A stretch of 64,000 nt of DNA from an uncultured Dehalococcoidia bacterium (GTDB taxonomy: Bacteria; Chloroflexota; Dehalococcoidia; Lucifugimonadales; G958296245). Position 1 is the stretch's first letter, and every line of letters begins with the position of its first letter. A model generated the notes under the pieces. It was not told where the DNA came from and ran no database searches. It saw only the letters and a program-made list of their open reading frames with translations. The DNA is taken from positions 1,634,777 through 1,698,776 of the forward strand of contig OY282458.1 of NCBI GenBank assembly GCA_958296245.1. The letters are read 5' to 3'. Position numbers and translations under genes: made by a program. This document shows positions 44,193 to 53,375 of this stretch, piece by piece.

Positions 44193-44196
44193 CCGG

Positions 44197-46149
44197 ATGA
44201 TATCTGAGCTCTGGGTCTGGCTCATCCTGCTCTTGCCCTTGGGGTCGTTCGCCCTGATCGGCTTGATCATCCGGCCCTTCTTGGCCCGCCACTCGAAGCT
44301 CGCCGGGCAAGTGACTGTCGGGGCGATCGGCGCGTCGTTCCTGTTGTCGCTGTGGGCGCTCGGATCGACGATAGCAGACGGAGCTAGGGCGGAGACCTGG
44401 TCTTCCTATAAGTGGCTTTCCGTTGGCAACTTAGAGATCGACGTGGGGATACTGCTCGACCCGCTAACGGCTCTCATGCTCGTCGTCGTCACCGGAGTGA
44501 GCCTGCTGGTCCAGATATACTCTACGGGCTACATGAAGGGCGATCCGGGATACGCACGGTACTTTGCCTTCATGTCGCTGTTCACAGGCTCCATGGCTGG
44601 GCTGGTCATCGCCAGCAACATCGTGCAGCTATACATCTTCTGGGAGCTGGTCGGGCTGTGCTCCTTCCTCCTCATTGGATTCTGGTACGAGCGTCCAGCC
44701 GCAGCCGCGGCCGCCAAGAAGGCCTTCATAATCACCCGGCTAGGCGACTTCGGCTTCCTGTTGGCGATCCTCTACCTGTTCCTAAACGCCGACTCCATTC
44801 CCGGCAATCCCCTGGACATCAGCAACCTTACGAACCAGCTTCCACTCGCCATCGGCGCCGGCACAGTTGCGGCTTCGGTGGCCACGTGGGCCGGCCTGGG
44901 AATCTTTGCGGGGGCCGTAGGCAAGTCAGGGCAGTTCCCCCTACACACGTGGCTGCCCGACGCGATGGAAGGCCCTACCCCTGTCAGCGCCCTCATCCAC
45001 GCGGCTACGATGGTCGCCGCCGGCGTGTTTCTGGTCGCCCGCTTCTTCGATCTGTTTGCCTCATCCGAGGTCGTCATGAGCACCGTCGCGGCGGTCGGGG
45101 GCTTCACCGCCCTGTTCGCGGCTACCATGGGGCTGGTCAACAACGACATCAAACGCGTCCTTGCGTACTCCACGGTGAGCCAGTTGGGGTACATGATGTT
45201 CGCGCTGGGGATAGGCGCCTACGGGCCAGCGGTATTCCATCTGTTCACGCACGCGTTCTTCAAGGCGCTGCTCTTCCTGGGCGCGGGCAGCGTAAGCCAC
45301 GCCAGCGGCACCTTCGACATGCGGTACATGGGAGGGCTCCGCAAAGTAATGCCGTGGACGTACCACACGTTCCTGCTTGGGGCCCTGAGCCTCTGCGGCA
45401 TCTTCCCGCTGGCGGGTTTCTGGAGCAAGGACGAGATCCTGGCCCACGGGCTGTCGTCCGCGAGCATCGGCCAAGTCGTCGTATGGCTGCCGATAGTGGC
45501 TGCCGCGTTGACCATCCTGTACACCGTCCGCGCTATCTCCATGACCTTCGAAGGCGAGTTCCGGGGCGGCGCAGACGCCGCCGAAGATGCCCAACCTCAC
45601 GGCGGCGGCGTCCATCTGGCGGAGTCGCCGCCGGTCATGGTAGCCCCCCTGGTGATCTTGGCCGCAGCCACCATCTTGGGCGGGTGGCTGATCAATCCGA
45701 CCACGGGCCTCGGCGTAATCGAAAAACACTGGCTGGCACACTTCCTGAACACCAAAGGGGCGGATGTAAACTTGCCCCTCGCCGTCATATCCACGGTGCT
45801 TTCCGCCGCCCTATTCCTGGCCGCCCACCACCTGTTCACAAAGAGAGCGGCAACAGCGCGGCGGCTGAGCGAGAGGCTGAGTCCCGCACACATGCTCCTA
45901 TCTAGGAAGTACTACTTGGACCATCTCTATGAGGACGTGGTTACTGTCAGGGGCTTCTACGGCGGGGCCGCCCGGTTGCTGGACTGGGCCGACAAGGCCG
46001 TGGTGGATGGCGTCGTCCGCATGATAGACCGTTTCGGCAGGAACATCGGCAGAGCCATCGCCCTGCTCCAGACAGGGCAACTCCAAGGCTACGGCGTGGC
46101 CATCTCGGTTGGCGTCTTGGCGATGGTGGGCATCTACCTGTTCTTCTAA
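44197..46149 (+). CDS. nuoL: NADH-quinone oxidoreductase subunit L
   Basis: Largest proton-pumping subunit, 650 residues, with about 15 helices and the long amphipathic C-terminal helix. LHTWLPDAMEGPTPVSALIHAATMV is the antiporter-family signature, and FWELVGLCSFLLIGFWYERP carries the key membrane glutamate. The conserved lysine of the pump is in the following helices. It starts four bases after the small gene. Confidence 0.96.
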   Translation: MISELWVWLILLLPLGSFALIGLIIRPFLARHSKLAGQVTVGAIGASFLLSLWALGSTIADGARAETWSSYKWLSVGNLEIDVGILLDPLTALMLVVVTGVSLLVQIYSTGYMKGDPGYARYFAFMSLFTGSMAGLVIASNIVQLYIFWELVGLCSFLLIGFWYERPAAAAAAKKAFIITRLGDFGFLLAILYLFLNADSIPGNPLDISNLTNQLPLAIGAGTVAASVATWAGLGIFAGAVGKSGQFPLHTWLPDAMEGPTPVSALIHAATMVAAGVFLVARFFDLFASSEVVMSTVAAVGGFTALFAATMGLVNNDIKRVLAYSTVSQLGYMMFALGIGAYGPAVFHLFTHAFFKALLFLGAGSVSHASGTFDMRYMGGLRKVMPWTYHTFLLGALSLCGIFPLAGFWSKDEILAHGLSSASIGQVVVWLPIVAAALTILYTVRAISMTFEGEFRGGADAAEDAQPHGGGVHLAESPPVMVAPLVILAAATILGGWLINPTTGLGVIEKHWLAHFLNTKGADVNLPLAVISTVLSAALFLAAHHLFTKRAATARRLSERLSPAHMLLSRKYYLDHLYEDVVTVRGFYGGAARLLDWADKAVVDGVVRMIDRFGRNIGRAIALLQTGQLQGYGVAISVGVLAMVGIYLFF

Positions 46150-46202
46150 ACAGACCGCAGGAAAGGCGCTCCCCGGAGGGAGCAAGTCAGACAGGGGGAT
46201 AG

Positions 46203-47729
46203 TTGGACTCGACCGGATCGGGCCTTCTGAGCGCAGTAGTCTTTCTGCCGCTGGCAGCGGCGGCGATCATAGTCCTGGCAGCGCGGGGCGATAGAGCCGT
46301 GCGACAGTTGGCGGGCCTCGCGGCCCTGGCGGAGCTGGCGCTTAGCGGCTTCGTCTTCATCCGGTACGACCGAAGCGGCGACCGCTATCAGATGGTCGAC
46401 AGGGTGACCGACTGGATACCCATCGAGACGTTCCAAGTCCAGTACTTCCTGGGGGTGGACGGACTGAGCGCGCCGCTGGTGCTGCTTACCGGCATCCTGG
46501 GCATGGCCGCCGTCTTTGCCTCCTGGGGAATCAAGCATCGAGTCCGCGAGTACTTCGCGTGGCTGCTCGTGCTCCAGACCGCCGTGATGGGGGTCTTCAC
46601 CTCCTTGGACCTCATCCTGTTCTTCCTGATGTGGGAGCTCGAGTTGATCCCGATGTTCTTCCTCATCGCGGTATGGGGAACCGGACGCCGGGAGTACTCG
46701 GCCATGAAGTTCCTGGTATTCACCTTCTTGGGCAGCGCCTTCATGCTGGTGGGCATCTTGGCGCTGTTCTTCACCGAAGGAATCAACACGTTCGACATGA
46801 CGGAGCTGCCCGCAGCCATTCGGGCCACCACGGACTTCGCGGCGCCCATCGGGCTGATCTTCACGCTTCTGTTCATCGCATTCGCAGTCAAGCTCCCTGT
46901 TTGGCCGTTCCACACCTGGCTTCCCGACGCACATACCGACGCCCCGACCGCCGTGAGCGTCCTGCTGGCCGGCGTCCTGCTGAAGATGGGCGGCTACGGT
47001 ATGATTCGCATCTCCGTGGAGATGTTCCCGGACGTGATCAGGGACGCGGCTTGGCTGCTGGTCACAGCCGGGGTGGTAAACGTCCTATACGGCGCGGCGG
47101 TAACCATCCGGCAGACCGACTTGAAGCGCCTGATCGCCTTCAGCTCCGTCAGCCACATGGGTTACGTGCTCGTGGGCATATCGGCTGTGGCCGGCGCCGG
47201 GGCTCTCCCCGCCGTCGGCCTGACGGGCGCCGCAATGCAGATGTTCACGCACGGCACGATCACGGGGCTGCTGTTTCTGCTCGTCGGCCTCGTCTACGAC
47301 AAGGTGCATACCAGATACATACCGGACATGGGCGGATTGGCCGGACGGATGCCGGTGCTCGCGGTGGCCTTCCTCATAGCCGGACTCGCCTCCCTGGGGC
47401 TGCCGGGGACGAGCGGCTTCGTATCGGAGATACTGGTTTTCATGGGCGCATTCCCTGTCTGGGGATGGGGTACGGCGCTAGCAGCGTTCGGGATAGTGAT
47501 CACCGCCGGATATATACTGTGGCTGCTTCAGCGCACCTTCTTCGGCCCAAGAATTGAGCGCTTCGGCAACGTCCGCGACGCGACCCCCCTTGAGATGGCG
47601 CCTATGGCTGTCCTAATCGCCGCGATACTTGCGGTGGGAGTCTACCCATCTTTCATATCAGACGTGTTCAGGGACGGGATCGCGAACGTCATCGGCGGAG
47701 CGGCCTCAGCGGCTGCCGTCGCTCCGTGA
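46203..47729 (+). CDS. nuoM: NADH-quinone oxidoreductase subunit M
   Basis: Antiporter-like proton-pumping subunit with about 14 helices. FFLMWELELIPMFFLIAVWG and FHTWLPDAHTDAPTAVSVLLAG are diagnostic, as is KMGGYGMIRI. The start is TTG 46203 with AGGGGG upstream. It is 53 bases behind nuoL. Confidence 0.96.
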   Translation: MDSTGSGLLSAVVFLPLAAAAIIVLAARGDRAVRQLAGLAALAELALSGFVFIRYDRSGDRYQMVDRVTDWIPIETFQVQYFLGVDGLSAPLVLLTGILGMAAVFASWGIKHRVREYFAWLLVLQTAVMGVFTSLDLILFFLMWELELIPMFFLIAVWGTGRREYSAMKFLVFTFLGSAFMLVGILALFFTEGINTFDMTELPAAIRATTDFAAPIGLIFTLLFIAFAVKLPVWPFHTWLPDAHTDAPTAVSVLLAGVLLKMGGYGMIRISVEMFPDVIRDAAWLLVTAGVVNVLYGAAVTIRQTDLKRLIAFSSVSHMGYVLVGISAVAGAGALPAVGLTGAAMQMFTHGTITGLLFLLVGLVYDKVHTRYIPDMGGLAGRMPVLAVAFLIAGLASLGLPGTSGFVSEILVFMGAFPVWGWGTALAAFGIVITAGYILWLLQRTFFGPRIERFGNVRDATPLEMAPMAVLIAAILAVGVYPSFISDVFRDGIANVIGGAASAAAVAP

Positions 47730-47745
47730 TACAGGTGGATAGCTG

Positions 47746-49251
47746 ATGACACTAGGCGATCTGTACCTAATATCACCCGAGCTGAGCCTCGCCTCTTTAG
47801 CGCTGCTCCTCCTTCTCCTGGACCTCGTGGTCTCCCGCAAGGGTTTCCTGGCAGCCTTGGCCGTGGTCGGCTTGGTCGTGCCGTTGGTACTGAGCGTTGC
47901 GCTCTGGCTTGGGCTCGACTCCACCGGCCCGGAGCCCGTGAATACCGGCGTCCTGGCTAACACCCTGCTCGTGGACAAGTTCAGCCTGTTCTTCAAGTTC
48001 CTCGTCATCGGGACCGTGGCCGTGATATTCCTGATGTCAGGCGAGTACGCCCGGAAGTTCCAGCGATTCCAGACCGAGTACTACGCGCTGGTCCTGCTCT
48101 CCGCCACCGGCATGATGCTGCTCGCTTCCACCATAGAGATGATCTCGATCTACATATCGCTGGAGCTTTCGGCGCTGCCGCTCGCCGCGCTGGCGGCGTT
48201 CCGGCGCGACAGCCGCTCCTCCGAGTCCGGGATGAAGCTTCTGGTGCTTAGCGGCGTCAGCTCGGCTCTTCTGCTATACGGCATGGTGTTGGTCTACGGG
48301 TTCACGGGCAGCACCATGCTCAGCGACGTAGCGGTCAAGCTGGACGGCGTCGTCTTCAGCGGCGGGCAGCCCTTCGGCAGCTATGCTCTACTGTTGGGCA
48401 TCGTCCTGATGGTGGCGGGGTTCGGCTTCAAGATCACGGCGGCGCCGTTCCAGATGTGGGCACCGGACGTGTACGAGGGCGCCCCGACGCCGGTGACCGC
48501 CTTCCTGTCCGTGGCCAGTAAGGCGGCGGGATTCGCAGTAGTGCTGCGGGTCTTCTACGTGGCATTTCCGGCGGAGGCCCTGAGCCTCCAGTGGGCCACG
48601 GTGTTCGCCGCCCTAGCCGTTCTGTCGATGACCGTCGGCAACCTCGTCGCCATAGTCCAGACCAACATCAAGCGAATGCTCGCCTACAGCACGATAGCCC
48701 ACGCCGGCTATCTGCTCATTGGAGTGGCCGCCGTCGCGGCCAGGGCCCCGGCCGGCAGCGGCGACGCGGGTCCATCCGGCGTACTCTTCTACCTCGGCGG
48801 ATTCGCCGTCATGAACCTGGCCGCCTTCTCGGCAGTCATTGCCATATCCAACCGGACGGGCAGCGACCTCATCGAGAGCCTCGCGGGCATGGGCCGCAGA
48901 GCGCCCGTCCTTGCGGGTGTGCTCGCGTTTGCTCTGGTCTCGCTCACCGGCGTCCCTCCCACCGTGGGTTTCATGGCCAAGGTGTACATATTCGGAGCAG
49001 CAGTGAACGCCGGCTTGGCCTGGCTGGCGATCGTCGGAGTGGTCAACAGCGTAGTCTCCGCCTACTACTACCTCAGGGTCGTCAAGGCTATGTACATGTC
49101 GCCGGCGCTCAGCGACGAACCGCTGGCGCCGGAGCCGCCTCTCCGCATCGCCCTTCTGGGGACCGCCGCCGCCGTGCTGCTCTTCGGCATATACCCCAAG
49201 TGGCTGCTGGACCTGGCCCTGACCGCGGCGCAGGCCCTGCACCTGTCTTGA
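47746..49251 (+). CDS. nuoN: NADH-quinone oxidoreductase subunit N
   Basis: Third antiporter-like subunit, 501 residues and about 14 helices. YISLELSALPLAALAAFRR, FQMWAPDVYEGAPTPVTAFL and KRMLAYSTIAHAGYLLIG are family motifs. Last nuo gene; nadK follows 11 bases later. Confidence 0.96.
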   Translation: MTLGDLYLISPELSLASLALLLLLLDLVVSRKGFLAALAVVGLVVPLVLSVALWLGLDSTGPEPVNTGVLANTLLVDKFSLFFKFLVIGTVAVIFLMSGEYARKFQRFQTEYYALVLLSATGMMLLASTIEMISIYISLELSALPLAALAAFRRDSRSSESGMKLLVLSGVSSALLLYGMVLVYGFTGSTMLSDVAVKLDGVVFSGGQPFGSYALLLGIVLMVAGFGFKITAAPFQMWAPDVYEGAPTPVTAFLSVASKAAGFAVVLRVFYVAFPAEALSLQWATVFAALAVLSMTVGNLVAIVQTNIKRMLAYSTIAHAGYLLIGVAAVAARAPAGSGDAGPSGVLFYLGGFAVMNLAAFSAVIAISNRTGSDLIESLAGMGRRAPVLAGVLAFALVSLTGVPPTVGFMAKVYIFGAAVNAGLAWLAIVGVVNSVVSAYYYLRVVKAMYMSPALSDEPLAPEPPLRIALLGTAAAVLLFGIYPKWLLDLALTAAQALHLS

Positions 49252-49262
49252 CCGGCTGACAC

Positions 49263-50138
49263 ATGACCAAACGGCATCTCATCGGACTTGTCCACAATGC
49301 CTTGGTGCCGGAGACAAGGCGCGCCGCCGAGGTGTTGGCCGACAGGCTCGGGCGCGGCTCGTGCTGGATTGCCTCAGCCGGAGAGCTGGGCGCCGGGGAG
49401 CTGGGCGCAGCGGACCTATCCGACACCTCGGTCATCATCACTGCCGGCGGCGACGGTACGATCTTGAGGACCGTCCGGGCAGCCGCCCCCCACTCCATAC
49501 CTATCCTCGGCGTCAATCTGGGCCGTGTGGGCTTCATGACGGAGTTATCCGTCGATGAGGCCGCCGAGAAGATACCCTCCTACCTGGACGGCTCCCGCAG
49601 GATAGAAGAGCGCGCGATGCTGCGCGCGACCGTGGAGCCGGTGAGAGGTGATGGCATGACCTCCGCGATCGACGCCCTGAACGACGTGGTCGTCAGCCGA
49701 GGCGCCGTGCCTCAACTCCTAGACGTCGACGTTAGAGTCAACGGCGTGCGTCTCATAACGTACCGCGCCGACGGGGTGATCATCGCTACCGCGACGGGCA
49801 GCACCGGCTACGCTCTGTCCGCCGGAGGCCCCATAATGTATCCCGAGGCCGAAGACGTCCTGATACAACCGCTTGCGGCTCACATGAGCCTGCAGAGCGG
49901 GATCGTCGTGCCCGGAGACTCAGAGGTCCAGCTTAGCGTAGAAGCCAGCTCCGAATTCGTACTCACCACGGACGGCCGCACCGACGCGGAGCTCACCACG
50001 GGCGATGTCGTGAAGGTGAAGCGCAGCCCCTACGTAGCCCGCTTCCTGCGCGCAGATCCGCCTGCGGCCCTCTACTCCTCGTTGACTCGGAAGCTTGGGG
50101 TCAGGGGTCTTGCGGATAAGCCGGGAGCAGCCCCTTGA
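49263..50138 (+). CDS. nadK: NAD kinase
   Basis: Phosphorylates NAD to NADP. GGDGT (62-66), the NDVVVSRG segment, and GVIIATATGSTGYALSAGGP are the substrate-binding signatures. Length 291 is typical. It is co-directional and tightly spaced with nuoN and the Nudix gene, so it is probably made with complex I. Together with nadA/nadC and the transhydrogenase it forms a pyridine-nucleotide theme in this region. Confidence 0.95.
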   Translation: MTKRHLIGLVHNALVPETRRAAEVLADRLGRGSCWIASAGELGAGELGAADLSDTSVIITAGGDGTILRTVRAAAPHSIPILGVNLGRVGFMTELSVDEAAEKIPSYLDGSRRIEERAMLRATVEPVRGDGMTSAIDALNDVVVSRGAVPQLLDVDVRVNGVRLITYRADGVIIATATGSTGYALSAGGPIMYPEAEDVLIQPLAAHMSLQSGIVVPGDSEVQLSVEASSEFVLTTDGRTDAELTTGDVVKVKRSPYVARFLRADPPAALYSSLTRKLGVRGLADKPGAAP

Positions 50139-50157
50139 AGCAAGCGGCAACGGCGCC

Positions 50158-50709
50158 ATGAAGAGCGAAGAGACCCTGTCGAGCGAGAGTGTCTTCGAAG
50201 GAAAGGTGGTGCGGCTCCGCGTCGATACGGTACGGCTGCCCACCGGACGTTCCGGCGTGAGGGAGGTGGTCGAGCACGGCAAGTCCGTCGTCGTCGTACC
50301 GGTCGGAGCCGATGGCAGCGTGCTGCTGGTGCGGCAGCACCGCTACCCGATCGGCGGCGCGGTCCTGGAGGCGCCGGCGGGCGGCGTCGACGCCGGGGAG
50401 ACGCCCTACGAGTGCGCCCAAAGGGAGCTCCGCGAAGAGACCGGGCGCCATGCGGGAACACTCCGCAATCTCGGTTGGTTCTGGGTGAGCCCCGGCTACT
50501 GTACCGAGAAGATGCACGTCTTCCTCGCCACCGACCTGACGCACAGCCCGCTGGATCCCGATGAGGACGAGGCAATCGAGATCGTTACGCTGCCCGCCGC
50601 GCAGGCCGTCGAGCAGGCAAGGTCGGGGCACCTCCATGACGGCAAGACGATAGCGGCTCTGCTCATGGCGGCCCCGGCATTGGCCGCGCCGTGCAGCAGC
50701 CCCGCCTAG
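50158..50709 (+). CDS. Nudix hydrolase, ADP-ribose pyrophosphatase type
   Basis: The Nudix box is complete at about 75-97 (GGVDAGETPYECAQRELREE with G, E, R, E, E and G in place), so it hydrolyses a nucleoside diphosphate linked to another group. The APAGG just before the box and PGYCTEKMHVFLA after it are typical of ADP-ribose pyrophosphatases. I start at ATG 50158, 19 bases after nadK; the frame extends to 50095 inside nadK. Linkage to nadK supports ADP-ribose or NAD breakdown products as substrate. Confidence 0.88.
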   Translation: MKSEETLSSESVFEGKVVRLRVDTVRLPTGRSGVREVVEHGKSVVVVPVGADGSVLLVRQHRYPIGGAVLEAPAGGVDAGETPYECAQRELREETGRHAGTLRNLGWFWVSPGYCTEKMHVFLATDLTHSPLDPDEDEAIEIVTLPAAQAVEQARSGHLHDGKTIAALLMAAPALAAPCSSPA

Positions 50710-50759
50710 CCGCGCCGCCGCCGGGAGAGGCCATAGACGACCCGGGCTAAAGGAGTGAG

Positions 50760-51188
50760 CTAGCCGGCGCGCCCCCACAGGATATGACCCACCTGCTCCT
50801 TGCCCGCGATCAGCATCAGGGGGGTGGTGAGCAGCAGTCGGTCCCCTTCGAGTTGGACGAAGCGCCGGGGCGACGTCCCTACCCTGTTGGGGAAGAAGGC
50901 CACCTCGACGTGATGCAGCACCGAATCCCCCTGTACCTCATACCGGCCGCAGTAGGAAACATAGCTGTCCGCCGCAGCAAGCTTCTCCTCGTCGGTCCCG
51001 CCCCGGAAGTCCCCATCGGCGTAGCTCCGCCGCCCCGACGTCATCATGGACACGGACATGAACCCATCCTCAGTGTACGTGATGAACCCGACGGCGTCCC
51101 GGCCCAACGGGAAGCTTACCGACCCATCCGAGGCGCGCACCTCATACGACAACAAGCGCCAAGTCCCGATAATCTCGCTGCGTTGCAT
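50760..51188 (-). CDS. lipocalin-like domain protein
   Basis: The 142-residue protein begins IIGTWRLLSYEVRASDGS and continues VGFITYTEDGFMSVSMM, the pattern of the bacterial lipocalin-like family (PF13924 type), a small beta-barrel of unknown ligand. FVQLEGDRLLLTTP is near the end. No signal peptide. I place the start at ATG 51188 because GGAGG lies nine bases upstream; the frame stays open to 51395 but without similarity. It is convergent with the Nudix gene. Confidence 0.8.
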   Translation of the reverse strand: MQRSEIIGTWRLLSYEVRASDGSVSFPLGRDAVGFITYTEDGFMSVSMMTSGRRSYADGDFRGGTDEEKLAAADSYVSYCGRYEVQGDSVLHHVEVAFFPNRVGTSPRRFVQLEGDRLLLTTPLMLIAGKEQVGHILWGRAG

Positions 51189-51420
51189 CTCTATCGCCTC
51201 CGCCCCGACCGGCCAGGCGCCGCTCATTCCAGATTCCCCAACTTCGTAGGGGCAGCGGTTGGGCGGAGCGGCAGACGCCCTAGGAAGCCCCTCGTCTCGA
51301 AGTTGACCAAAATTTCCGCTCCCATCATCATACCGTGAAAGCCGGTATCCGGTCCCAGCGTCGACAAGCCGCGGCCCCAGCCCTCGACAGAGCAACCGGC
51401 TTCACTGGCAGGCACACGGT
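51189..51420. other. gap between lipocalin-like gene and trkH promoter
   Basis: About 230 bases. Two copies of a GCCGGT/ACCGGC-rich motif occur (near 51338 and 51395), but no gene, tRNA or clear repeat is visible. It may carry the lipocalin-like gene's promoter. Confidence 0.3.
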
Positions 51421-51450
51421 TTGACACCGGCTTTCGGCCGCCCATAGAAT
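51421..51450 (+). promoter_or_regulatory. probable trkH promoter
   Basis: TTGACA, 18 bases, TAGAAT. Predicted start near 51457, which puts the full family A repeat (51482-51629) inside the trkH leader. Confidence 0.6.
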
Positions 51451-51481
51451 CTTCCCGCATCCGAACCGCCACAACTTGAGC

Positions 51482-51629
51482 TGACAGACTGCGGAAATGA
51501 GAGGGCGCCCAGGATGGCACGGCCCCTCTGCCGGGTCTGAGGGTGTCCCTCAAATATAATCTGTTCCCCTTCATGGCCATGAAGGGAGAGATGGACGGAA
51601 GCCAGAAGCTGTTTTACGCAGCCTGCTAA
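51482..51629 (+). repeat. family A repeat in the trkH leader
   Basis: 148 bases. Left TGACAGACTGCGGAAATGAG, right TTTTACGCAGCCTGCTAA. TCTGAGGG/CCCTCAaA hairpin, TATAATCTGTT, then the perfect palindrome CCCTTCATGGCCATGAAGGG. The right end is seven bases from the trkH ATG. Confidence 0.85.
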
Positions 51630-51636
51630 GCAAGCT

Positions 51637-53082
51637 ATGGAAACCCCCAAGGACGACGCAAGGCGAGAATGGACGCCAAGGCCCGCCGACCGTGTGGTCC
51701 GCCACCCCAGGCGGGCGCAGACCAGCCCCGTGCGTCTCACCCTGACGGCCCGCCGTGTCCAGTTGAAGGCCTTGGCGTCGCCTCTGATCCTCATCTACGT
51801 ATTCCTCGGCCTCGTGGCCATTGGCACGGTTCTGCTCGCGTTGCCATTCGCCAACACGGAAAACGGCTTTACGCCGTTCGCCGATGCACTTTTTACCGCC
51901 ACCTCGGCAGCCACCGTCACCGGTCTGGTCACAGTCGAGTCCGCCACCTACTGGTCGCGTTACGGCCAAGCGGTGATTCTGGTGCTCATGTTCGTCGGCG
52001 GCCTGGGGATAATGACCATGGCCACCTTCCTGCTGATCCTGTTCGGCCAGCGAATGCCGCTGACCCACAGGTTGGTCGCGAGGGACAGCCTTCAGATCAA
52101 CCAGCTAGGCGGCTTGGCAAAGGTTACCGTCGTACTGGTAAGCGTCGCGACGGTTATGCAGGTGGTGGGCTTCATCGCCCTCCTCCCCAAGCTGTCAATA
52201 CTCTACGGGCCAGGTGAGGCCGCGTGGCAGTCGCTATTCCAAGCAGTATCTGCCTTCAATAACGCTGGCTTCGTCATCCTACCCGATTCCGGCAGCCTAT
52301 CGGACTTCCAGGCAGATAGAGTCGTGCTGGGCGTAACGGCGGTGCTCATCTTCCTGGGCGCCATCGGATACTGGGTCATCCTGGACGTCATAAAGCTCCG
52401 CAGGTTCTCGCTACTGCCGCTGAACACCAAGTTGGTCATCATAATGACCGGGGGGCTCATCCTGTTCGGCGCACTGGTCTTCTTCTTCTCCGAACTGAAC
52501 ACCACGTTGGAAGGGCTTTCCGTAACGGATAAGGTAATCGTGTCGGTGTTCGAGTCCATCAGCGGCCGGACCGCCGGATTCTCGACAGTCGACTACGGCG
52601 AGACCAAGCAGAACACGAACTTCTTCTTCACCAGCATGATGTTCATCGGCGGTGCGTCCGGATCAGTGGCAGGCGGCATAAAGATCAACACCCTCGCCGT
52701 CATCCTGGTTGCCGTGTTTTCGACCGTGAGAGGCATGCCGCACGCCACGGCCTTTGGAAGGGAGATTGCAACAGGCCAAGTGCAAATTGCCATGACGGTG
52801 GGAGCGCTGGCGACGGCTTTCGTCTTCGTGGTTGCCCTGGCGCTCGCTTACCTGGAACCGGACTTCACGTTCATCGACCTGCTATTCGAGGCCGTCTCGG
52901 CGGCCGGAACGGTCGGCCTGAGCACCGGGCTAACCGGTCAGCTATCCCCCTGGGGCCAAGGGGTCCTAACCGCGACCATGTTCTTGGGTAGGGTCGGGCC
53001 GCTGACACTGGCGCTTTACATGGCCACGCGCAGAGAGACAGCCCGATATCGCCATGCACAGGAGAGGATAACGCTGGGCTAG
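51637..53082 (+). CDS. trkH: TrkH-family potassium uptake channel subunit
   Basis: Membrane channel for K+ with four P-loop repeats; the selectivity-filter glycines are seen in TVTGLV, NNAGFV, RTAGFS and GTVGLS. About 8-10 helices, 481 residues, with a charged cytoplasmic N-terminus of about 45 residues. NTKLVI and the GGASGSVAGGIK loop are typical. TrkA-type partners follow. No clear ribosome-binding site precedes the ATG, which sits at the edge of the family A repeat. Confidence 0.94.
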   Translation: METPKDDARREWTPRPADRVVRHPRRAQTSPVRLTLTARRVQLKALASPLILIYVFLGLVAIGTVLLALPFANTENGFTPFADALFTATSAATVTGLVTVESATYWSRYGQAVILVLMFVGGLGIMTMATFLLILFGQRMPLTHRLVARDSLQINQLGGLAKVTVVLVSVATVMQVVGFIALLPKLSILYGPGEAAWQSLFQAVSAFNNAGFVILPDSGSLSDFQADRVVLGVTAVLIFLGAIGYWVILDVIKLRRFSLLPLNTKLVIIMTGGLILFGALVFFFSELNTTLEGLSVTDKVIVSVFESISGRTAGFSTVDYGETKQNTNFFFTSMMFIGGASGSVAGGIKINTLAVILVAVFSTVRGMPHATAFGREIATGQVQIAMTVGALATAFVFVVALALAYLEPDFTFIDLLFEAVSAAGTVGLSTGLTGQLSPWGQGVLTATMFLGRVGPLTLALYMATRRETARYRHAQERITLG

Positions 53083-53101
53083 ATACGCCGTCGCACTCTT
53101 T

Positions 53102-53230
53102 TGACGGCTGCGGAAATGCCGGGGCGTGCAGAGAGGCAGATCCCCTCGCCGGGAGTCTAAGGGTGTCCCGCAGACTTTAATCCATTCCCCTCCCCTGCAA
53201 GGAAACCGGAAGAGTCCCCCCAGCCTGATA
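53102..53230 (+). repeat. family A repeat between trkH and trkA
   Basis: Left TGACGGCTGCGGAAATGCCG, core GAGTCTAAGGGTGTCCCGCA then GACTTTAATCCATT, and GCAAGGAAACCGGAAGAG; right terminus CAGCCTGATA. The second hairpin is partly lost. Confidence 0.75.
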
Positions 53231-53277
53231 ATCGCCCCGGGAACGAGACAGGAACATCGAGGAAACACCGCCCCCCA

Positions 53278-53307
53278 TTGGCTTGGTAAGCCCGGCTTCT
53301 GTATAAT
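53278..53307 (+). promoter_or_regulatory. possible trkA promoter
   Basis: TTGGCT, 18 bases, perfect TATAAT preceded by TG. It lies about 70 bases before the trkA start and downstream of the family A repeat. Confidence 0.5.
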
Positions 53308-53375
53308 TCGCAGTGCCGAGGCGCGGCCCGGGGGAATCGCCCCTGTCAGCCCGTAACGGTAGGAGAGCGACTCGT

